Positions 41,003-51,936 are shown, numbered from the stretch's first letter. The stretch: 64,000 nucleotides of DNA from an uncultured Prevotellaceae bacterium (GCA_900319225.1 ONNV01000011.1:1-64000), one strand, 5' to 3'. Program-made: numbers and translations. Notes: a model not told the origin generated them from the sequence alone.

Positions 41003-42883
41003 ATGAATATATCAAACCTGACAAAAAGATTGGTACTTCCGGTAATGCTGATTCTGCTTGCCGGAGTTGGTGCAGCCGCACAGGATGATGCCATAACGTT
41101 TACGGCGCAGGCGCCTAAAGCCGTCGTCGTAGGTGAGCGTTTCAGGATCTCATACAAGATCAACGCCAATGGCGCCAAGGAGTTCCGTGCTCCGGATATG
41201 AAGAGCATCAACATCCTTTCGGGCCCCAATACCTCCAGCCAGTTCAGCCAGCAAATCATAAACGGCAAGTCAACCCAATCAGTATCGGTGACTTATACAT
41301 ATGTGGCTGTTGCCACTGAGGAGGGTGACGTTCAGCTGGATGGTGCCACCATCAGTGTAGGTAACAAACAGTATACATCCAATAAGCTGACAATCAATGT
41401 GCTGCCTCAGGACCAGCCGCAGGCGTCACAGGCTGCACAGAGCTCACAGGGGCAGGGGAGCGGCCAGTCGTCACAGAGGTCTCAGAGTCAGGCCTCATCG
41501 GCCCAGTCCGGTGCCGATGAGCTCTTTATGCTTGCAACCGTTGACAAGACTACGGTATATGAGCAGGAGGCTCTGCTGCTTACGTTCAAGGTATATGCGC
41601 TGCCGTCAGTTGACCTTTCAAGCCTGGGCACCAAGATGCCTGACCTTAAGAACTTCCACGTCCAGGAAGTAGAACTGCCCAATCAGAAAGAGTTCCAGCT
41701 GGAGCATTATAACGGCCGTAACTACAAGACCATCGTTTGGATGCAGTATGTGCTGTTCCCGCAGCACTCGGGCGAGCTGGAGATTCCTGTAACTGAGTTT
41801 GAGGCAGTAGTAAGACAGCGTGTAGAGAACAGGAGTGAGGATATCTTTGACATGTTCTTCAATCCCACAAGATATGTGGAGGTTAAGAAGACTCTCCCCA
41901 CACGCAGCATAAAGATAAACGTAAAACCGCTGCCCCAGGGCAAGACCGGCTCATTCTATGGCGGAGTAGGTGACTTTAACATCAGCTCCACCATCAGCTC
42001 AACCGATGTCACTGCCAATGACGCCGTTACCGTCCGCGTAATCCTGTCAGGTACCGGTAACCTCAAGCTCGTCAAGACCCCTGAGATCAAGTTCCCGCAG
42101 GATTTTGACATATACGATCCCAAGGTTGAGAACAAATACACCATAAAGAATGGCCGTCAGACCGGTAACAAGGTCTATGAATACCTTATTATACCGCGTC
42201 ACTCAGGACAGTACACCATCCCGTCACTTGAGTTCCAGTATTTTGACCCCAAGAGCGGCACCTATAAGGTTACCAGGACCGATGAGTACACCCTGAACGT
42301 GGCAAAGGGGCAGGGTGGTGACAGCCAGACATCGGTGGCATACGTAAACAAGGAGGACCTCAAGTTCGTGGGTCAGGATGTAAGGTTCCACTCTACACCT
42401 GCATCTCTCAGGTCAGGCAAGGGCGGATTCTACGGCTCAATGCAGTTCTATCTCTGTCTGGCAGCTCCGCTTCTGATACTGCTTGTACTGGTTGCCATAT
42501 CACGCAAACGTATAGCTGACAGTGCCAATACCGTCAAGGTTCGTGCCGGAAAGGCCAACTCAGTTGCCACCCGCCGTCTCAAGGTAGCCCGCAAGCTCAT
42601 GAAAGAGAACCGCAAGAATGAGTTCTATGACGAGATGATGCGTGCCCTGTCCGGTTATATGGGTGACAAGCTCTCCATTCCTACGGCAGAACTGTCAAAG
42701 GATAGGATAGGAGAGACACTCCGCACCCGTAAGGTATCTGATGATACCGTAAAGCAGGTGATAGGCCTTATGGATGACTGTGAGTTTGCCCGATATGCAC
42801 CGGGTGATGAATCCGGCAAGATGGATCGTCTGTATGAGCAGGCAGTTGCCGTTATCGGTCAGATTGAGAACTCTATTAAATGA
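41003..42883 (+). CDS. batD: BatD, oxygen-tolerance protein
   Basis: The 626-residue product has a signal peptide (to about residue 26, GAAAQDD), and beta-rich repeats with a Ser/Gln-rich linker at 130-170. A C-terminal membrane helix (about 483-500) and a cytosolic helical domain follow. BatD proteins are large periplasmic partners of BatA/BatB. It starts 1 bp after the batB stop and overlaps batE by 4 bp (ATGA). Confidence 0.9.
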   Translation: MNISNLTKRLVLPVMLILLAGVGAAAQDDAITFTAQAPKAVVVGERFRISYKINANGAKEFRAPDMKSINILSGPNTSSQFSQQIINGKSTQSVSVTYTYVAVATEEGDVQLDGATISVGNKQYTSNKLTINVLPQDQPQASQAAQSSQGQGSGQSSQRSQSQASSAQSGADELFMLATVDKTTVYEQEALLLTFKVYALPSVDLSSLGTKMPDLKNFHVQEVELPNQKEFQLEHYNGRNYKTIVWMQYVLFPQHSGELEIPVTEFEAVVRQRVENRSEDIFDMFFNPTRYVEVKKTLPTRSIKINVKPLPQGKTGSFYGGVGDFNISSTISSTDVTANDAVTVRVILSGTGNLKLVKTPEIKFPQDFDIYDPKVENKYTIKNGRQTGNKVYEYLIIPRHSGQYTIPSLEFQYFDPKSGTYKVTRTDEYTLNVAKGQGGDSQTSVAYVNKEDLKFVGQDVRFHSTPASLRSGKGGFYGSMQFYLCLAAPLLILLVLVAISRKRIADSANTVKVRAGKANSVATRRLKVARKLMKENRKNEFYDEMMRALSGYMGDKLSIPTAELSKDRIGETLRTRKVSDDTVKQVIGLMDDCEFARYAPGDESGKMDRLYEQAVAVIGQIENSIK

Positions 42884-43692
42884 TTAGCCTTATGAAAAAG
42901 ATATTAGCTCTTGTATTGATGATGGTTCCGGTGCTGGGAATGGCACAGGAGAATGACGGAATGATGAGTCTGGTGGCTGATTCCGCCAGGATTGATGCGG
43001 TTCCTACATTGGCCGAGGCTGACAGTGCATATATACAAGGTGATTACCTCAAGGCAATCAGCATGTATGAGTGGTTCATTGAGAACCAGGGCTCAAACGC
43101 CACCTTATATATGAATCTGGGCAACTGCTGGCTCAAGCGCGATGAGGTGGCCCGTGCCATCCTGAACTATGAACGTGCCTATCTTATGGACCCGTCAGAC
43201 CCCGATATCAGGTTCAACCTTGAACTGGCACGTACCAAGACCGTGGACAAGGTATCACAGGTAAATGAACTTTTCATCGTGGCATGGTTCAAGAAACTTC
43301 TGGCCCTGCTTGACGTAAACGGCTGGGCAGTTCTTACGGTGATGCTTTTTGCATTGACTATATTACTGATAGGCCTGTTCCTGTTCTCCAAGAAAACAGG
43401 AATGCGTAAAATATCTTTTTCTTTTAGCGCTTTTTTCTTGCTTTTGTCTATTTTATCTTTTATCTTCGCTACTACACAGATGGGAAATATCCGCAATCGT
43501 GACACGGCAATCATAATGTCACCGAGCGTTACGGTTAAGAGTACTCCCAGCGGTGCCGGTACAGACCTGTTCATCATTCATGAGGGACGCAAGGTAAAGA
43601 TACTTGACTCCTCAATGAAAGAGTGGGTGGAGATAAGACTTGAGGACGGTAATACAGGTTGGATCCCGGTTAATGCAATGGAAATCATTTAA
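42880..43692 (+). CDS. batE: BatE, TPR and SH3-like membrane protein
   Basis: The 270-residue product has a signal peptide (the ATG at 42880 overlaps batD; an alternative ATG at 42892 gives a shorter signal). TPR repeats (about 40-125), two membrane helices (about 148-170 and 180-205) and a C-terminal SH3-like domain (PSVTVKSTPSG to GWIPVNAMEII) follow. It completes the bat cluster. Confidence 0.88.
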   Translation: MISLMKKILALVLMMVPVLGMAQENDGMMSLVADSARIDAVPTLAEADSAYIQGDYLKAISMYEWFIENQGSNATLYMNLGNCWLKRDEVARAILNYERAYLMDPSDPDIRFNLELARTKTVDKVSQVNELFIVAWFKKLLALLDVNGWAVLTVMLFALTILLIGLFLFSKKTGMRKISFSFSAFFLLLSILSFIFATTQMGNIRNRDTAIIMSPSVTVKSTPSGAGTDLFIIHEGRKVKILDSSMKEWVEIRLEDGNTGWIPVNAMEII

Positions 43693-43704
43693 AGAGGATA
43701 TGGA

Positions 43705-44403
43705 ATGATTGAAGCGCAGGGTCTCATAGAGACAGACAGATTGGCCACGCTGTCAGTTAATGGCAGCGGATCCCTTTTCTGGGATAGTGTGGCCAGTTTA
43801 TACACTTCAGTCTATGTATGGATACCTCTTGCGCTTGTAGCTCTTTTCCTTATAATAAGGAATGTAAATCCCCGTAGAATTCTTTTGGTACTGTTCCTGT
43901 TAGCTGTCACCGTCTTGCTGTGTGACCAGCTCTCATCATCGGTATGCAAGCCCTTGTTCCATAGACTCAGACCTACACATGATCCCAATATATTGAATAT
44001 GGTAGACACCGTAGATGGCTATCGTGGTGGTCTTTACGGTTTCTTTAGCGGTCATGCGGCCAACTCGTTCGGCCTGGCAATGTTCTTTGTGCTGCTTGTA
44101 AAGCACAGATGGTTCGGCATGTCAGTCCTTATATGGGCTTTCCTGAATTCCATTATAAGGACCTATCTGGGCGTACATTTTGTTGGCGACATTGTTGTAG
44201 GCGCACTCACCGGAATGCTTATAGGCAGCATAACATACTGGATTTACAGCATGTTTGCACGTAAGGATAAGAAATCAATAGATGCACGCGGCTCAAGCCT
44301 GTTGTACACCAGATCCGGATTCATGCGCAGTGACGTGTACCTGTTTATCAGCGTCCTGTTTGGCACGTACTCGGTAATATTGATTTTAGCATGTTTTAAC
44401 TAA
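43705..44403 (+). CDS. PAP2-family membrane phosphatase
   Basis: This 232-residue polytopic protein carries the three acid-phosphatase motifs: KPLFHRLRP, FSGHAANS (with the catalytic His) and RTYLGVHFVGD. It likely dephosphorylates undecaprenyl pyrophosphate, phosphatidylglycerophosphate or lipid A at the periplasmic face; which one is not clear. It lies 12 bp after batE and may be read from the same transcript. Confidence 0.9.
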   Translation: MIEAQGLIETDRLATLSVNGSGSLFWDSVASLYTSVYVWIPLALVALFLIIRNVNPRRILLVLFLLAVTVLLCDQLSSSVCKPLFHRLRPTHDPNILNMVDTVDGYRGGLYGFFSGHAANSFGLAMFFVLLVKHRWFGMSVLIWAFLNSIIRTYLGVHFVGDIVVGALTGMLIGSITYWIYSMFARKDKKSIDARGSSLLYTRSGFMRSDVYLFISVLFGTYSVILILACFN

Positions 44404-44465
44404 TTGATTATAAGAGAATTATATATTTACTAACTGATTTGATAACTATCTAAATTTTAATGCTT

Positions 44466-44720
44466 ATGACCAGATTAATCACATTTAACGAGCTTCGCCA
44501 GATCAAGGCGCAACTTCCTGAAGGCAGTATTCACAGAATCGCCGATGAGCTGAATCTTGATGTTGAGACCGTACGTAACTTCTTTGGCGGTACAGATTAC
44601 AAGCAAGGCTCATCGGTAGGTTTCCATAAAGAGCCGGGTCCTGACGGTGGAGTTGTAGTTCTGGACGACACCACAGTTCTTGACCGCGCCCTAGAAATTA
44701 TAGCGGAATCCAAAAAATAA
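44466..44720 (+). CDS. Small conserved DNA-binding-like protein
   Basis: The 84-residue protein starts at the ATG at 44466 (an ATG two codons earlier is also possible). The N-terminal 35 residues (ITFNELRQIKAQLPEGSIHRIADELNLDVETVRNFFGG) have the length and Leu/Ala pattern of a helix-turn-helix. A glycine-rich stretch and an acidic helix follow. Conserved in Bacteroidales from memory; function unknown. Confidence 0.7.
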   Translation: MTRLITFNELRQIKAQLPEGSIHRIADELNLDVETVRNFFGGTDYKQGSSVGFHKEPGPDGGVVVLDDTTVLDRALEIIAESKK

Positions 44721-44784
44721 TTAGGTTTCCAAAACTAAAAAGGTTTCCAGCTGCACAAACCAACAAGGTTTCCAGCTGCACCCA

Positions 44785-44831
44785 GTAAAACTAAGGCCTC
44801 GCGAGCAAAGCTAGCGAGGTCTTAGTTTTAC
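44785..44831. terminator. Long hairpin, bidirectional terminator candidate
   Basis: Arms 44785-44802 and 44814-44831 pair over 18 nt with one G-T wobble and an 11-nt loop. A-rich and T-rich ends flank the stem (TAAAAC and GTTTTA). It follows the DNA-binding-like gene by 64 bp. Confidence 0.6.
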
Positions 44832-44935
44832 CCGGCCTGGAAGGCCGGCAGAGCGGAATGGAATGAAATGGAATGCAGCGGGTTTGGGGCGTAGCCGCCC
44901 CAAACTAAAAAAAGGTAAAATGCTCCTAATACAAT

Positions 44936-45001
44936 AATACGTTTCCAGTTAGCGACTTTTTAGGCCCATAGGGCCATAAAAGTCAAAAACACCCGAGCGC
45001 C
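44936..45001 (+). repeat. 66-bp intergenic repeat, copy 2
   Basis: Same unit as 30314-30379 (two differences), same orientation, again in a gene-free spacer. The hairpin GACTTTT-GGCCC/GGGCC-AAAAGTC is conserved. Confidence 0.85.
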
Positions 45002-45167
45002 GCGCAGCAGCGAGAAACTTATGTAAAACCACCCCCACCAAACCCCGCCCAAAATTCACATAATAACTATTATGTTAAATAGCCAAAACACCCCCACACC
45101 CCCAAACAAAAAGAAGACCTCACGGAAATCCCGCAAGGTCCTCTATAAATCAGGTAATCAGTCCGGA

Positions 45168-46451
45168 TTAAAGCAGACCAGCTTCTTTCATGCGAGCCTC
45201 GATCTCATCCAGCTGCTTAGCCATGTTGAGCTTGCTGTAGCACTGCTGCAGTCCGATTCCCCATTTCTTTACGGAGCTCGGCTCAATCTCTCTGAGCTTC
45301 TCGAAATACGGAAGAGCCTCTCTGTAATAGTTCTTCTCCTCCTCCTGTGCCTTCTTGAACGCTGATGAACGGTAGTCAAGATTTGACTTTGAATCCATGA
45401 AATCCAGAGCCTGGTTTACAATGCAGAGACCAAGATTGAAGTATGCATCGGCAAACTCAGGTTTCTTCTCTACACAAATCTTATACTGTTTTATGGCCTC
45501 ATCATAGTTCTTGTTTGACTGTGAAATAAATCCAAGTACAAAGTAGTTGTAATGCTTTTCCGGATCAATCTCTATCATCTCCTTGACAAAGTTCTCAAGG
45601 GCAGCCATATCGTTCTTGTTGTTGTAGTAGTTGAGCAGCTTAGCATAGTAATAATCTCTTGTGGGGTATTTCATCATTCCCTCCTTAAGAGACTTGATCC
45701 AGTTCACGGTATCGCCCAGATTAGCGTAGCTCTCGCAGATGAGCTCTGTTGCATCAGGACCGTATGTGGAGTCATTCTTGGCAATCTCAGCATACTTAAG
45801 GCAGTCCTCCCAGTTCCCCAGGCTCATGGCGCAAAGTGTGGGGAAATATGCCCATTGCTCTCTGTACAGCTTCCATGTCTGATCATCTGCCATGAGCTCT
45901 GCAAAAGGTTCGCTCTGAGCCATCTGGTAGTACTGGTCAAACAGCTTGTATGCGGTAGCGAAATCAGAGCGGTGGTTGAAATAGAAGATACCGGCATTGA
46001 CAAGGGTGCTCAGGTTGCGGTGAACTCTGGGAATCAGGTTCTTACGGGCCTCATAGTTAACCTTACCCTTCTCGTTGGGTATCATCTGGAGTGAGTCTGC
46101 CTTAAGGGCATACTTGAACCAGTCAAGCAGATAGTTGTACATTGTTACTGTATCTGACTTGCCGTTATTGTACTTTATGTCCTCGTCATTGAAGAAATAC
46201 TCATATATGACAGCTGCTTGATACCACGTCTGATCCCAATCCTGAAGCAATGGGTCCTTCATGGCCTTGTCAATGAGTCTCTTGGCACCTCTCTTGTCTG
46301 CAACGTCATCTCTCTCCATCTCATCCTTAGCCTCCTTAACCACTTTCTGAGCGGCCTTGGTGGCTTTCTTCAGTTCCTTATCAGTCATCTGAGCATAAGA
46401 TGTGCATGATACGCCCAGTGCTGCAATCAAAACAAAAATAAGCTTCTTCAT
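45168..46451 (-). CDS. Exported tetratricopeptide-repeat protein
   Basis: The 427-residue product has a signal peptide with a Cys (VSCTSYAQ); cleavage after TSYA is likelier than lipidation. Multiple TPR-like helices run through the mature chain, clearest at about 290-360 (HYNYFVLGFISQSNKNYDEAIKQYK, then FADAYFNLGLC). TPR proteins scaffold protein complexes, here in the periplasm. It follows gyrA by 60 bp on the same strand without its own clear promoter. Confidence 0.85.
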   Translation of the reverse strand: MKKLIFVLIAALGVSCTSYAQMTDKELKKATKAAQKVVKEAKDEMERDDVADKRGAKRLIDKAMKDPLLQDWDQTWYQAAVIYEYFFNDEDIKYNNGKSDTVTMYNYLLDWFKYALKADSLQMIPNEKGKVNYEARKNLIPRVHRNLSTLVNAGIFYFNHRSDFATAYKLFDQYYQMAQSEPFAELMADDQTWKLYREQWAYFPTLCAMSLGNWEDCLKYAEIAKNDSTYGPDATELICESYANLGDTVNWIKSLKEGMMKYPTRDYYYAKLLNYYNNKNDMAALENFVKEMIEIDPEKHYNYFVLGFISQSNKNYDEAIKQYKICVEKKPEFADAYFNLGLCIVNQALDFMDSKSNLDYRSSAFKKAQEEEKNYYREALPYFEKLREIEPSSVKKWGIGLQQCYSKLNMAKQLDEIEARMKEAGLL

Positions 46452-46511
46452 GTTGAATAAGTTAATTGGTTTTACATTATTAATATATTATTTCAATTAT
46501 CCGGTTAAATC

Positions 46512-49031
46512 TTACTCGGTTACAGGTGCCTCCTGAGGGGTTTCAGGGGCAGTCTGCTCCCCACCCTCGGTTTCCGGAACATCGGGCTCGCTGTCAACCT
46601 TGCAGATAGAACCTATCTGGTCATTACGTTTCTCAAGGTTGATAAGCCTTACGCCCTGTGTGGCACGGCCCATAACACGGAAATCAGATACGCTAACACG
46701 CAGTGTGATGCCTGACTTGTTGATGATTACCAGGTCATTGTCATCGGTAACTGCCTGTATTGATACCAGCTTTCCTGTCTTCTCGGTAATGTTGAGTGTC
46801 TTGACACCCTTACCGCCGCGGTTGGTCTTACGGTAATCCTCAATCTCGGAGCGCTTGCCGTAGCCCTGCTCTGATACAACCATGATGGTCTCCTCAGGCT
46901 GCTCGTCGACAGCTATCATGCCTACTACCTGATCCTCACCGTCCTCATCAAGAGTCATGCCGCGAACGCCGGTCGATACTCGACCCATGCCGCGAACCGT
47001 ACTCTCATTGAAACGGATTGCACGACCGTTACGGTTGGCTATGATGATCTCCTTGTTACCGTCAGTAAGCAGAACGTTGATAACCTTGTCACCCTCATTC
47101 AGGTTGATGGCGTTGATACCGTTCTGACGCGGACGTGAGTAATCCTGGAGTATTGTCTTCTTGATTACACCGTTCTGTGTGCAGAATACCAGATAGTGGT
47201 TTGAGGTGAACTCTGCATCGGCCAGGTTCTTGATTGCTATGTAAGCGTTTACGGCATCACCCGGCTCAATGTTGAGCATATTCTGGATGGCACGGCCCTT
47301 TGATGTCTTGCCGCCCTCAGGTATATCGTAAACCTTAAGCCAGTAGCAACGTCCCTTCTGTGTAAAGAACAGTATGTAATTGTGTGTGGTTGCGGTGAAT
47401 ATGTGCTCTATGAAGTCCTCGTCACGCTTGTCTGATCCGCGTGATCCTACTCCACCCCTGCCCTGCAGACGGTACTCTGTAAGGGCGGTACGCTTGATGT
47501 AACCCAGATGTGACATTGTGATGATCATGGGCTCATCGGCATAGAAGTCCTCAGGATTGAACTCCTCGCTGGCGTATACTATCTCAGTCTTGCGCTCGTC
47601 ACCGTACTTGTCAATGATAACCTGCATCTCATCCTTGATAACCTGCTTGCACTTCTCAGGGTCATCCAGGATGCTCTGGAGTTCCTCAATACGTGCCATA
47701 ACCTCATTGTACTCATCATGCAGCTGGTCCTGCATCAGTCCTGTGAGCTGACGCAGACGCATGTCGACGATGGCCTTAGCCTGGATGTCATCCAGTCCGA
47801 AACGGTCCATGAGGTTCTGTATGGCGTCGTTAGGTGTCTTGGCGGCTTTGATGATCTGTATTACCTCATCAATGTTGTCTGATGCTATGATCAGGCCCTC
47901 CAGTATATGGGCGCGTTTCTTAGCCTCCTCCAGGTCAAACTTGGTGCGGCGTATAACCACCTCGTGACGGTGATCTATGAAACACTTGATTATATCACGC
48001 AGGTTGAGGCATTTGGGACGTCCCTTTACAAGGGCTATGTTGTTTACGCCGAATGATGTCTGCAGCGCGGTCATCTTGAACAGCTTGTTCAGTACCACAC
48101 CTGCATTGGCGTCACGCTTAACGTCTATGACTATACGCATACCCTCGCGGTCAGACTCGTCATTGACGTTGCTGATGCCCTCAATCTTCTTATCTGTAAC
48201 AAGTTCTGCAATGAACTTGATGAGTTCTGCCTTGTTTACGCCGTAAGGAATCTCGGTTACGACAATCTTGTCATGCTGCTCGCCGGCCTCAATCTCGGTC
48301 TTGGCACGCATGATCACACGGCCGCGTCCGGTCTCATAGGCCTCACGTACGCCGCTTATGCCGTAAATGTAAGCACCTGTGGGGAAATCAGGAGCCTTGA
48401 TGTACTGCATCAGCTCATCAACGGTGATGTCAGGGTTGTCAACCATTGCCATGCAGCCGTTCAGGACCTCAGTCAGGTTGTGAGGCGGCATGTTGGTGGC
48501 CATACCTACGGCAATACCGGATGAACCGTTTACAAGCAGGTTGGGTATGGTTGCGGGGAGTACCGTAGGCTCCTCCTCCTTATTGTCATAGTTGGGGACA
48601 AAGTCAACCGTGTTCTTGTTTATGTCCTGCATCATCTCCTCGCCTATCTTGCGCAGACGGACCTCGGTATAACGCATGGCTGCGGGGCTGTCACCGTCAA
48701 TTGAACCGAAGTTACCCTGTCCGTCAACCAGCGGATAGCGCATGATCCAGTCCTGTGCCAGACGCACAAGAGCACCGTATACTGAAGAGTCACCGTGCGG
48801 ATGGAAGTGTCCTAACACATCACCCACCGTACGGGCCGATTTGCGGTATCCCTTGTCCGATGTATTGCCGTCACGCATCATGCTGTACAGTATGCGGCGG
48901 TGTACCGGCTTGAGTCCGTCTCGGGCATCCGGGAGAGCTCTGGCTACGATGACTGACATTGAATAGTCAATGTATGAGGACTTCATCTCCTCCTCAATGT
49001 TCACCCTGATAATTCTGTCCTGGTTTTCCAA
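46512..49031 (-). CDS. gyrA: DNA gyrase subunit A
   Basis: This is the 839-residue gyrase A subunit, introducing negative supercoils with Gyr[33 protein letters not shown] and RYTEVRL with the catalytic Tyr mark the breakage-reunion domain, and the C-terminal beta-pinwheel has GRAIRFNE-type repeats and an acidic tail. The start is set at the TTG at 49031 preceded by AAGGA: the longer GTG frame from 49088 would begin directly beside the -7 box at 49090-49097. The quinolone-region residues SA-R-T are near [19 protein letters not shown], with Ser before the Val. Confidence 0.95.
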   Translation of the reverse strand: MENQDRIIRVNIEEEMKSSYIDYSMSVIVARALPDARDGLKPVHRRILYSMMRDGNTSDKGYRKSARTVGDVLGHFHPHGDSSVYGALVRLAQDWIMRYPLVDGQGNFGSIDGDSPAAMRYTEVRLRKIGEEMMQDINKNTVDFVPNYDNKEEEPTVLPATIPNLLVNGSSGIAVGMATNMPPHNLTEVLNGCMAMVDNPDITVDELMQYIKAPDFPTGAYIYGISGVREAYETGRGRVIMRAKTEIEAGEQHDKIVVTEIPYGVNKAELIKFIAELVTDKKIEGISNVNDESDREGMRIVIDVKRDANAGVVLNKLFKMTALQTSFGVNNIALVKGRPKCLNLRDIIKCFIDHRHEVVIRRTKFDLEEAKKRAHILEGLIIASDNIDEVIQIIKAAKTPNDAIQNLMDRFGLDDIQAKAIVDMRLRQLTGLMQDQLHDEYNEVMARIEELQSILDDPEKCKQVIKDEMQVIIDKYGDERKTEIVYASEEFNPEDFYADEPMIITMSHLGYIKRTALTEYRLQGRGGVGSRGSDKRDEDFIEHIFTATTHNYILFFTQKGRCYWLKVYDIPEGGKTSKGRAIQNMLNIEPGDAVNAYIAIKNLADAEFTSNHYLVFCTQNGVIKKTILQDYSRPRQNGINAINLNEGDKVINVLLTDGNKEIIIANRNGRAIRFNESTVRGMGRVSTGVRGMTLDEDGEDQVVGMIAVDEQPEETIMVVSEQGYGKRSEIEDYRKTNRGGKGVKTLNITEKTGKLVSIQAVTDDNDLVIINKSGITLRVSVSDFRVMGRATQGVRLINLEKRNDQIGSICKVDSEPDVPETEGGEQTAPETPQEAPVTE

Positions 49032-49089
49032 TTTTCCTTGAATTTTATGACTTTTACAATAGTTGTTCAGCCTGGTGGCATAAAACACC

Positions 49090-49097
49090 CAAAATTA
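49090..49097 (-). promoter_or_regulatory. Promoter of gyrA
   Basis: The minus strand reads TAATTTTG, with TTG at 49118-49120 as -33 element 20 bp away. Transcription would start near 49084, giving the TTG start at 49031 a leader of about 50 nt. Confidence 0.7.
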
Positions 49098-49259
49098 CTT
49101 CAAAAATAGTTCTCGCACAACTTTACGCGCGTATTTTTAATAAGGTGTTAATAAGTTTTAGGATACTGAGGTCGGACTAAATGGCATAACTTGGTGAGTG
49201 GCATGTGATTTGTTGATATCTTATTGCAAAAACAGGTATTAACCGGGCGTAAAACCGAT

Positions 49260-49267
49260 TATCTTTG
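49260..49267 (+). promoter_or_regulatory. -7 box of clpC
   Basis: TATCTTTG, 35 bp upstream of the ATG at 49302. It excludes the earlier in-frame start at 49224. Confidence 0.65.
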
Positions 49268-49301
49268 CATTATATCGGAGCTTGGCCCCAATATTCATAC
49301 T

Positions 49302-51821
49302 ATGATGGAATATCGATTATCAGATAAGCTCAATTCAATACTGTCACTCTCCAAGGAGGAGGCTGAACGTCTGCTTCAGCCTGAGGTTACGGCCGATCAT
49401 CTCCTGCTTGGAATACTGCGTGACGGCAGCAACAAGGCTGTTGAGCTTTTGTCCGGCATGGGTGTCGACCTGGCAGACCTGCGTCTGCGTCTGGAAGCCG
49501 CTCAGGTGCCGTCAGATACCAATACAGACAAGACACCCATTGAGAAGATAGCACTCTCCGTAGCCGTGACCAGGCTGCTCAAGATCAGTATGCTGGAGGC
49601 CCGTCTGCAGAAAAAGGAGGAGGTTGACACCGATCACCTCCTGCTGGCGATCCTGCGTGACCGCGCCAGCTCTACCGCAAACATACTCTCATCCTACAAT
49701 GTGGATTACCGTAGCCTTCTTGACCGTATAAACGGTGCTCCTACTGAGATCCAGATGGGTATGGGACTCACTGACAGTGAGGACGATGAGGATGATGAGA
49801 TGTCCGGTTCACAGCCGGATTCAGGCAAGCAGCGTCCCGTCAAGACCGCAACTACTGCAAAATCAGGCAGCAATACCCCTGTGCTTGATAATTTCAGCAC
49901 AGACATGACACAGTCCGCTCAGGACGGCAAGCTGGATCCTGTGGTAGGCCGCGAGAAAGAGATTGAGCGTCTTGCCCAGATACTTACCCGCCGCAAGAAA
50001 AACAACCCGATACTCATAGGTGAGCCCGGTGTAGGCAAATCCTCAATCGTAGAGGGTTTGGCTCAGCGTATCGTGGAGCGCAAGGTGTCACGAATGCTGT
50101 TCGGAAAACGCGTGCTTGCACTTGATATGGCAGCCGTCGTGGCCGGCACCAAGTATCGTGGACAGTTTGAGGAACGCATCCGTTCCATAATCATGGAGCT
50201 CAAGAAAAATCCTGACATCATCCTATTCATTGATGAGATTCATACCATTGTGGGTGCAGGATCTGCCCCAGGTTCTATGGATGCCGCCAATATGCTCAAG
50301 CCTGCCCTGTCCCGCGGAGAGGTGCAGTGCATCGGCGCCACTACGGTCGATGAGTACCGTAAATCAATAGAGAAGGACGGTGCTCTGGAGCGTCGTTTCC
50401 AGAAGATACTTGTAGAACCCACCACTGCTGATGAGACCCTGCAGATACTTGAGAATATCAAGGACCGCTATGAGGAGCATCACAACGTTACATATACACC
50501 TGATGCCTTGAAGGCTTGCGTCACTCTGGCTCAGCGTTACATCACGGACCGTGCATTCCCTGATAAGGCTATCGATGTCATGGATGAGGCCGGCTCACGT
50601 ACACATCTGTCTAATCTCTCCGTTCCCAAGGAGATTGAGGACAAGGAACATGAGATAGATTTTGCCCGTGAGGCCAAGAATGATGCCGTAACACGTCAGG
50701 ACTTTGAGCTTGCTGCCCGTTTCCGTGACCGTGAAAAGGAACTGGAGACAGAGCTGGAGAGTATGCGCAAGGATTGGGAACAGTCACTCAAGAGCCATCG
50801 CGAGACTGTGGATGAGGAGAATATCGCCACTGTGGTATCCATGATGAGCGGTGTTCCGGTACAGAAGATAGCCCGTGAGGAGGGTGAGCGCCTTAAGGGC
50901 CTGGCCCCTGCCCTCAAGTCAAAGGTGATAGCTCAGGACTCGGCCATCGACCTGCTTTCAAGAGCTATCCGCCGCAGTCGTGTAGGCTTGAAAAATCCCA
51001 ACAAGCCCATAGGCTCATTCCTGTTCCTGGGCCCCACCGGCGTTGGTAAGACCCTGCTTGCCAAGGAGCTTGCAGAGCAGATGTTCGGAACCACTGACGC
51101 CCTGATACGCGTGGATATGAGTGAGTTCATGGAGAAGTTCGCCGTCTCACGTCTGGTAGGAGCGCCTCCCGGATATGTAGGTTATGAGGAGGGCGGCCAG
51201 CTCACAGAGAAGGTTCGCCGTAAGCCCTACTCCATCGTCCTGCTCGACGAGATTGAGAAGGCGCATCAGGATGTATTCAATATCCTGCTTCAGGTGATGG
51301 ATGAGGGCCGTCTGACCGACAGCGAGAGCCGTACGGTGGATTTCCGCAATACCATTATTATAATGACCTCCAACATAGGCTCACGCCAGATTCAGGAGTA
51401 TGGCCACGGCATAGGTTTCAGTACATCCGATGCCGGTACCGAGAGTGCCCGTCAGGATATCATCCGCAAGGCTCTGAACAAGTCATTTGCCCCTGAGTTC
51501 ATTAACCGTATTGATGAGATCATCACATTCAACCAGCTGGACCGTAATGCCGTAGGCAGCATCGTTGAGATTGAGCTGGCGCAGCTCATCAAGCGCATGG
51601 AGGATATGGGTTATACTCTTTCTGTAACCGACAAGGCCAAGTCATTCCTGGCAGACAAGGGTTACAGCCGTGAGTACGGAGCCCGTCCGCTCAAGCGTGC
51701 CATCCAGACATATGTCGAGGATAAGCTGGCCGAGATAATGATTGACGGGGACTGCCCCGCAGGCTCAGCGCTCACCGTTGATGTGAATGCCGACGGCACG
51801 GACCTGACTGCAGTTTTGTAG
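49302..51821 (+). CDS. clpC: ATP-dependent Clp protease ATP-binding subunit ClpC
   Basis: The 839-residue AAA+ unfoldase has an N-terminal double Clp-N repeat (1-140), D1 with [15 protein letters not shown] and [10 protein letters not shown], a short UVR-like middle segment ([19 protein letters not shown]), and D2 with [15 protein letters not shown] and [11 protein letters not shown]. The UVR-like middle and single short coiled coil indicate ClpC rather than ClpB. It unfolds proteins for ClpP. The start follows from the promoter; Met at 49305 is equally possible. A terminator follows. Confidence 0.93.
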   Translation: MMEYRLSDKLNSILSLSKEEAERLLQPEVTADHLLLGILRDGSNKAVELLSGMGVDLADLRLRLEAAQVPSDTNTDKTPIEKIALSVAVTRLLKISMLEARLQKKEEVDTDHLLLAILRDRASSTANILSSYNVDYRSLLDRINGAPTEIQMGMGLTDSEDDEDDEMSGSQPDSGKQRPVKTATTAKSGSNTPVLDNFSTDMTQSAQDGKLDPVVGREKEIERLAQILTRRKKNNPILIGEPGVGKSSIVEGLAQRIVERKVSRMLFGKRVLALDMAAVVAGTKYRGQFEERIRSIIMELKKNPDIILFIDEIHTIVGAGSAPGSMDAANMLKPALSRGEVQCIGATTVDEYRKSIEKDGALERRFQKILVEPTTADETLQILENIKDRYEEHHNVTYTPDALKACVTLAQRYITDRAFPDKAIDVMDEAGSRTHLSNLSVPKEIEDKEHEIDFAREAKNDAVTRQDFELAARFRDREKELETELESMRKDWEQSLKSHRETVDEENIATVVSMMSGVPVQKIAREEGERLKGLAPALKSKVIAQDSAIDLLSRAIRRSRVGLKNPNKPIGSFLFLGPTGVGKTLLAKELAEQMFGTTDALIRVDMSEFMEKFAVSRLVGAPPGYVGYEEGGQLTEKVRRKPYSIVLLDEIEKAHQDVFNILLQVMDEGRLTDSESRTVDFRNTIIIMTSNIGSRQIQEYGHGIGFSTSDAGTESARQDIIRKALNKSFAPEFINRIDEIITFNQLDRNAVGSIVEIELAQLIKRMEDMGYTLSVTDKAKSFLADKGYSREYGARPLKRAIQTYVEDKLAEIMIDGDCPAGSALTVDVNADGTDLTAVL

Positions 51822-51861
51822 AGAATTAGACATAGAGTCAGTATAAGACTCCTGTTCAGCC

Positions 51862-51895
51862 AAAATGTCAGACGCACCCCCGTCTGGCATTTTTG
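51862..51895 (+). terminator. Terminator of clpC
   Basis: AAAATG-CAGACG and CGTCTG-CATTTTT form a hairpin with T run, 41 bp after the stop. Confidence 0.8.
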
Positions 51896-51936
51896 TTGTA
51901 TCCTGTATGGCAAGACAATAATAAAACCATATAGAT

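Larger units (their letters stand above)
44721..45167. other. Hairpin- and repeat-rich intergenic region
   Basis: No gene is visible. Contents in order: duplicated word AAGGTTTCCAGCTGCAC (44740 and 44766), the hairpin with 18-nt arms (44785-44831), CCGGCCT/AGGCCGG (44832-44848), a GGAATGGAATG stretch, GTTTGGGGCG/CGCCCCAAAC (44882-44905) and copy 2 of the 66-bp repeat. Between convergent genes it must also supply terminators. Confidence 0.7.

Noticed and set aside
40645-41081. Leu- and Cys-rich minus-strand frames opposite the Gln/Glu tract
   Set aside because: They are produced by the antisense of the CAG/CAA/GAG repeats inside batB.
45552-46094. 180-residue plus-strand frame opposite the TPR gene
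   Set aside because: The minus-strand gene has a signal peptide and TPR pattern; this frame is its shadow.
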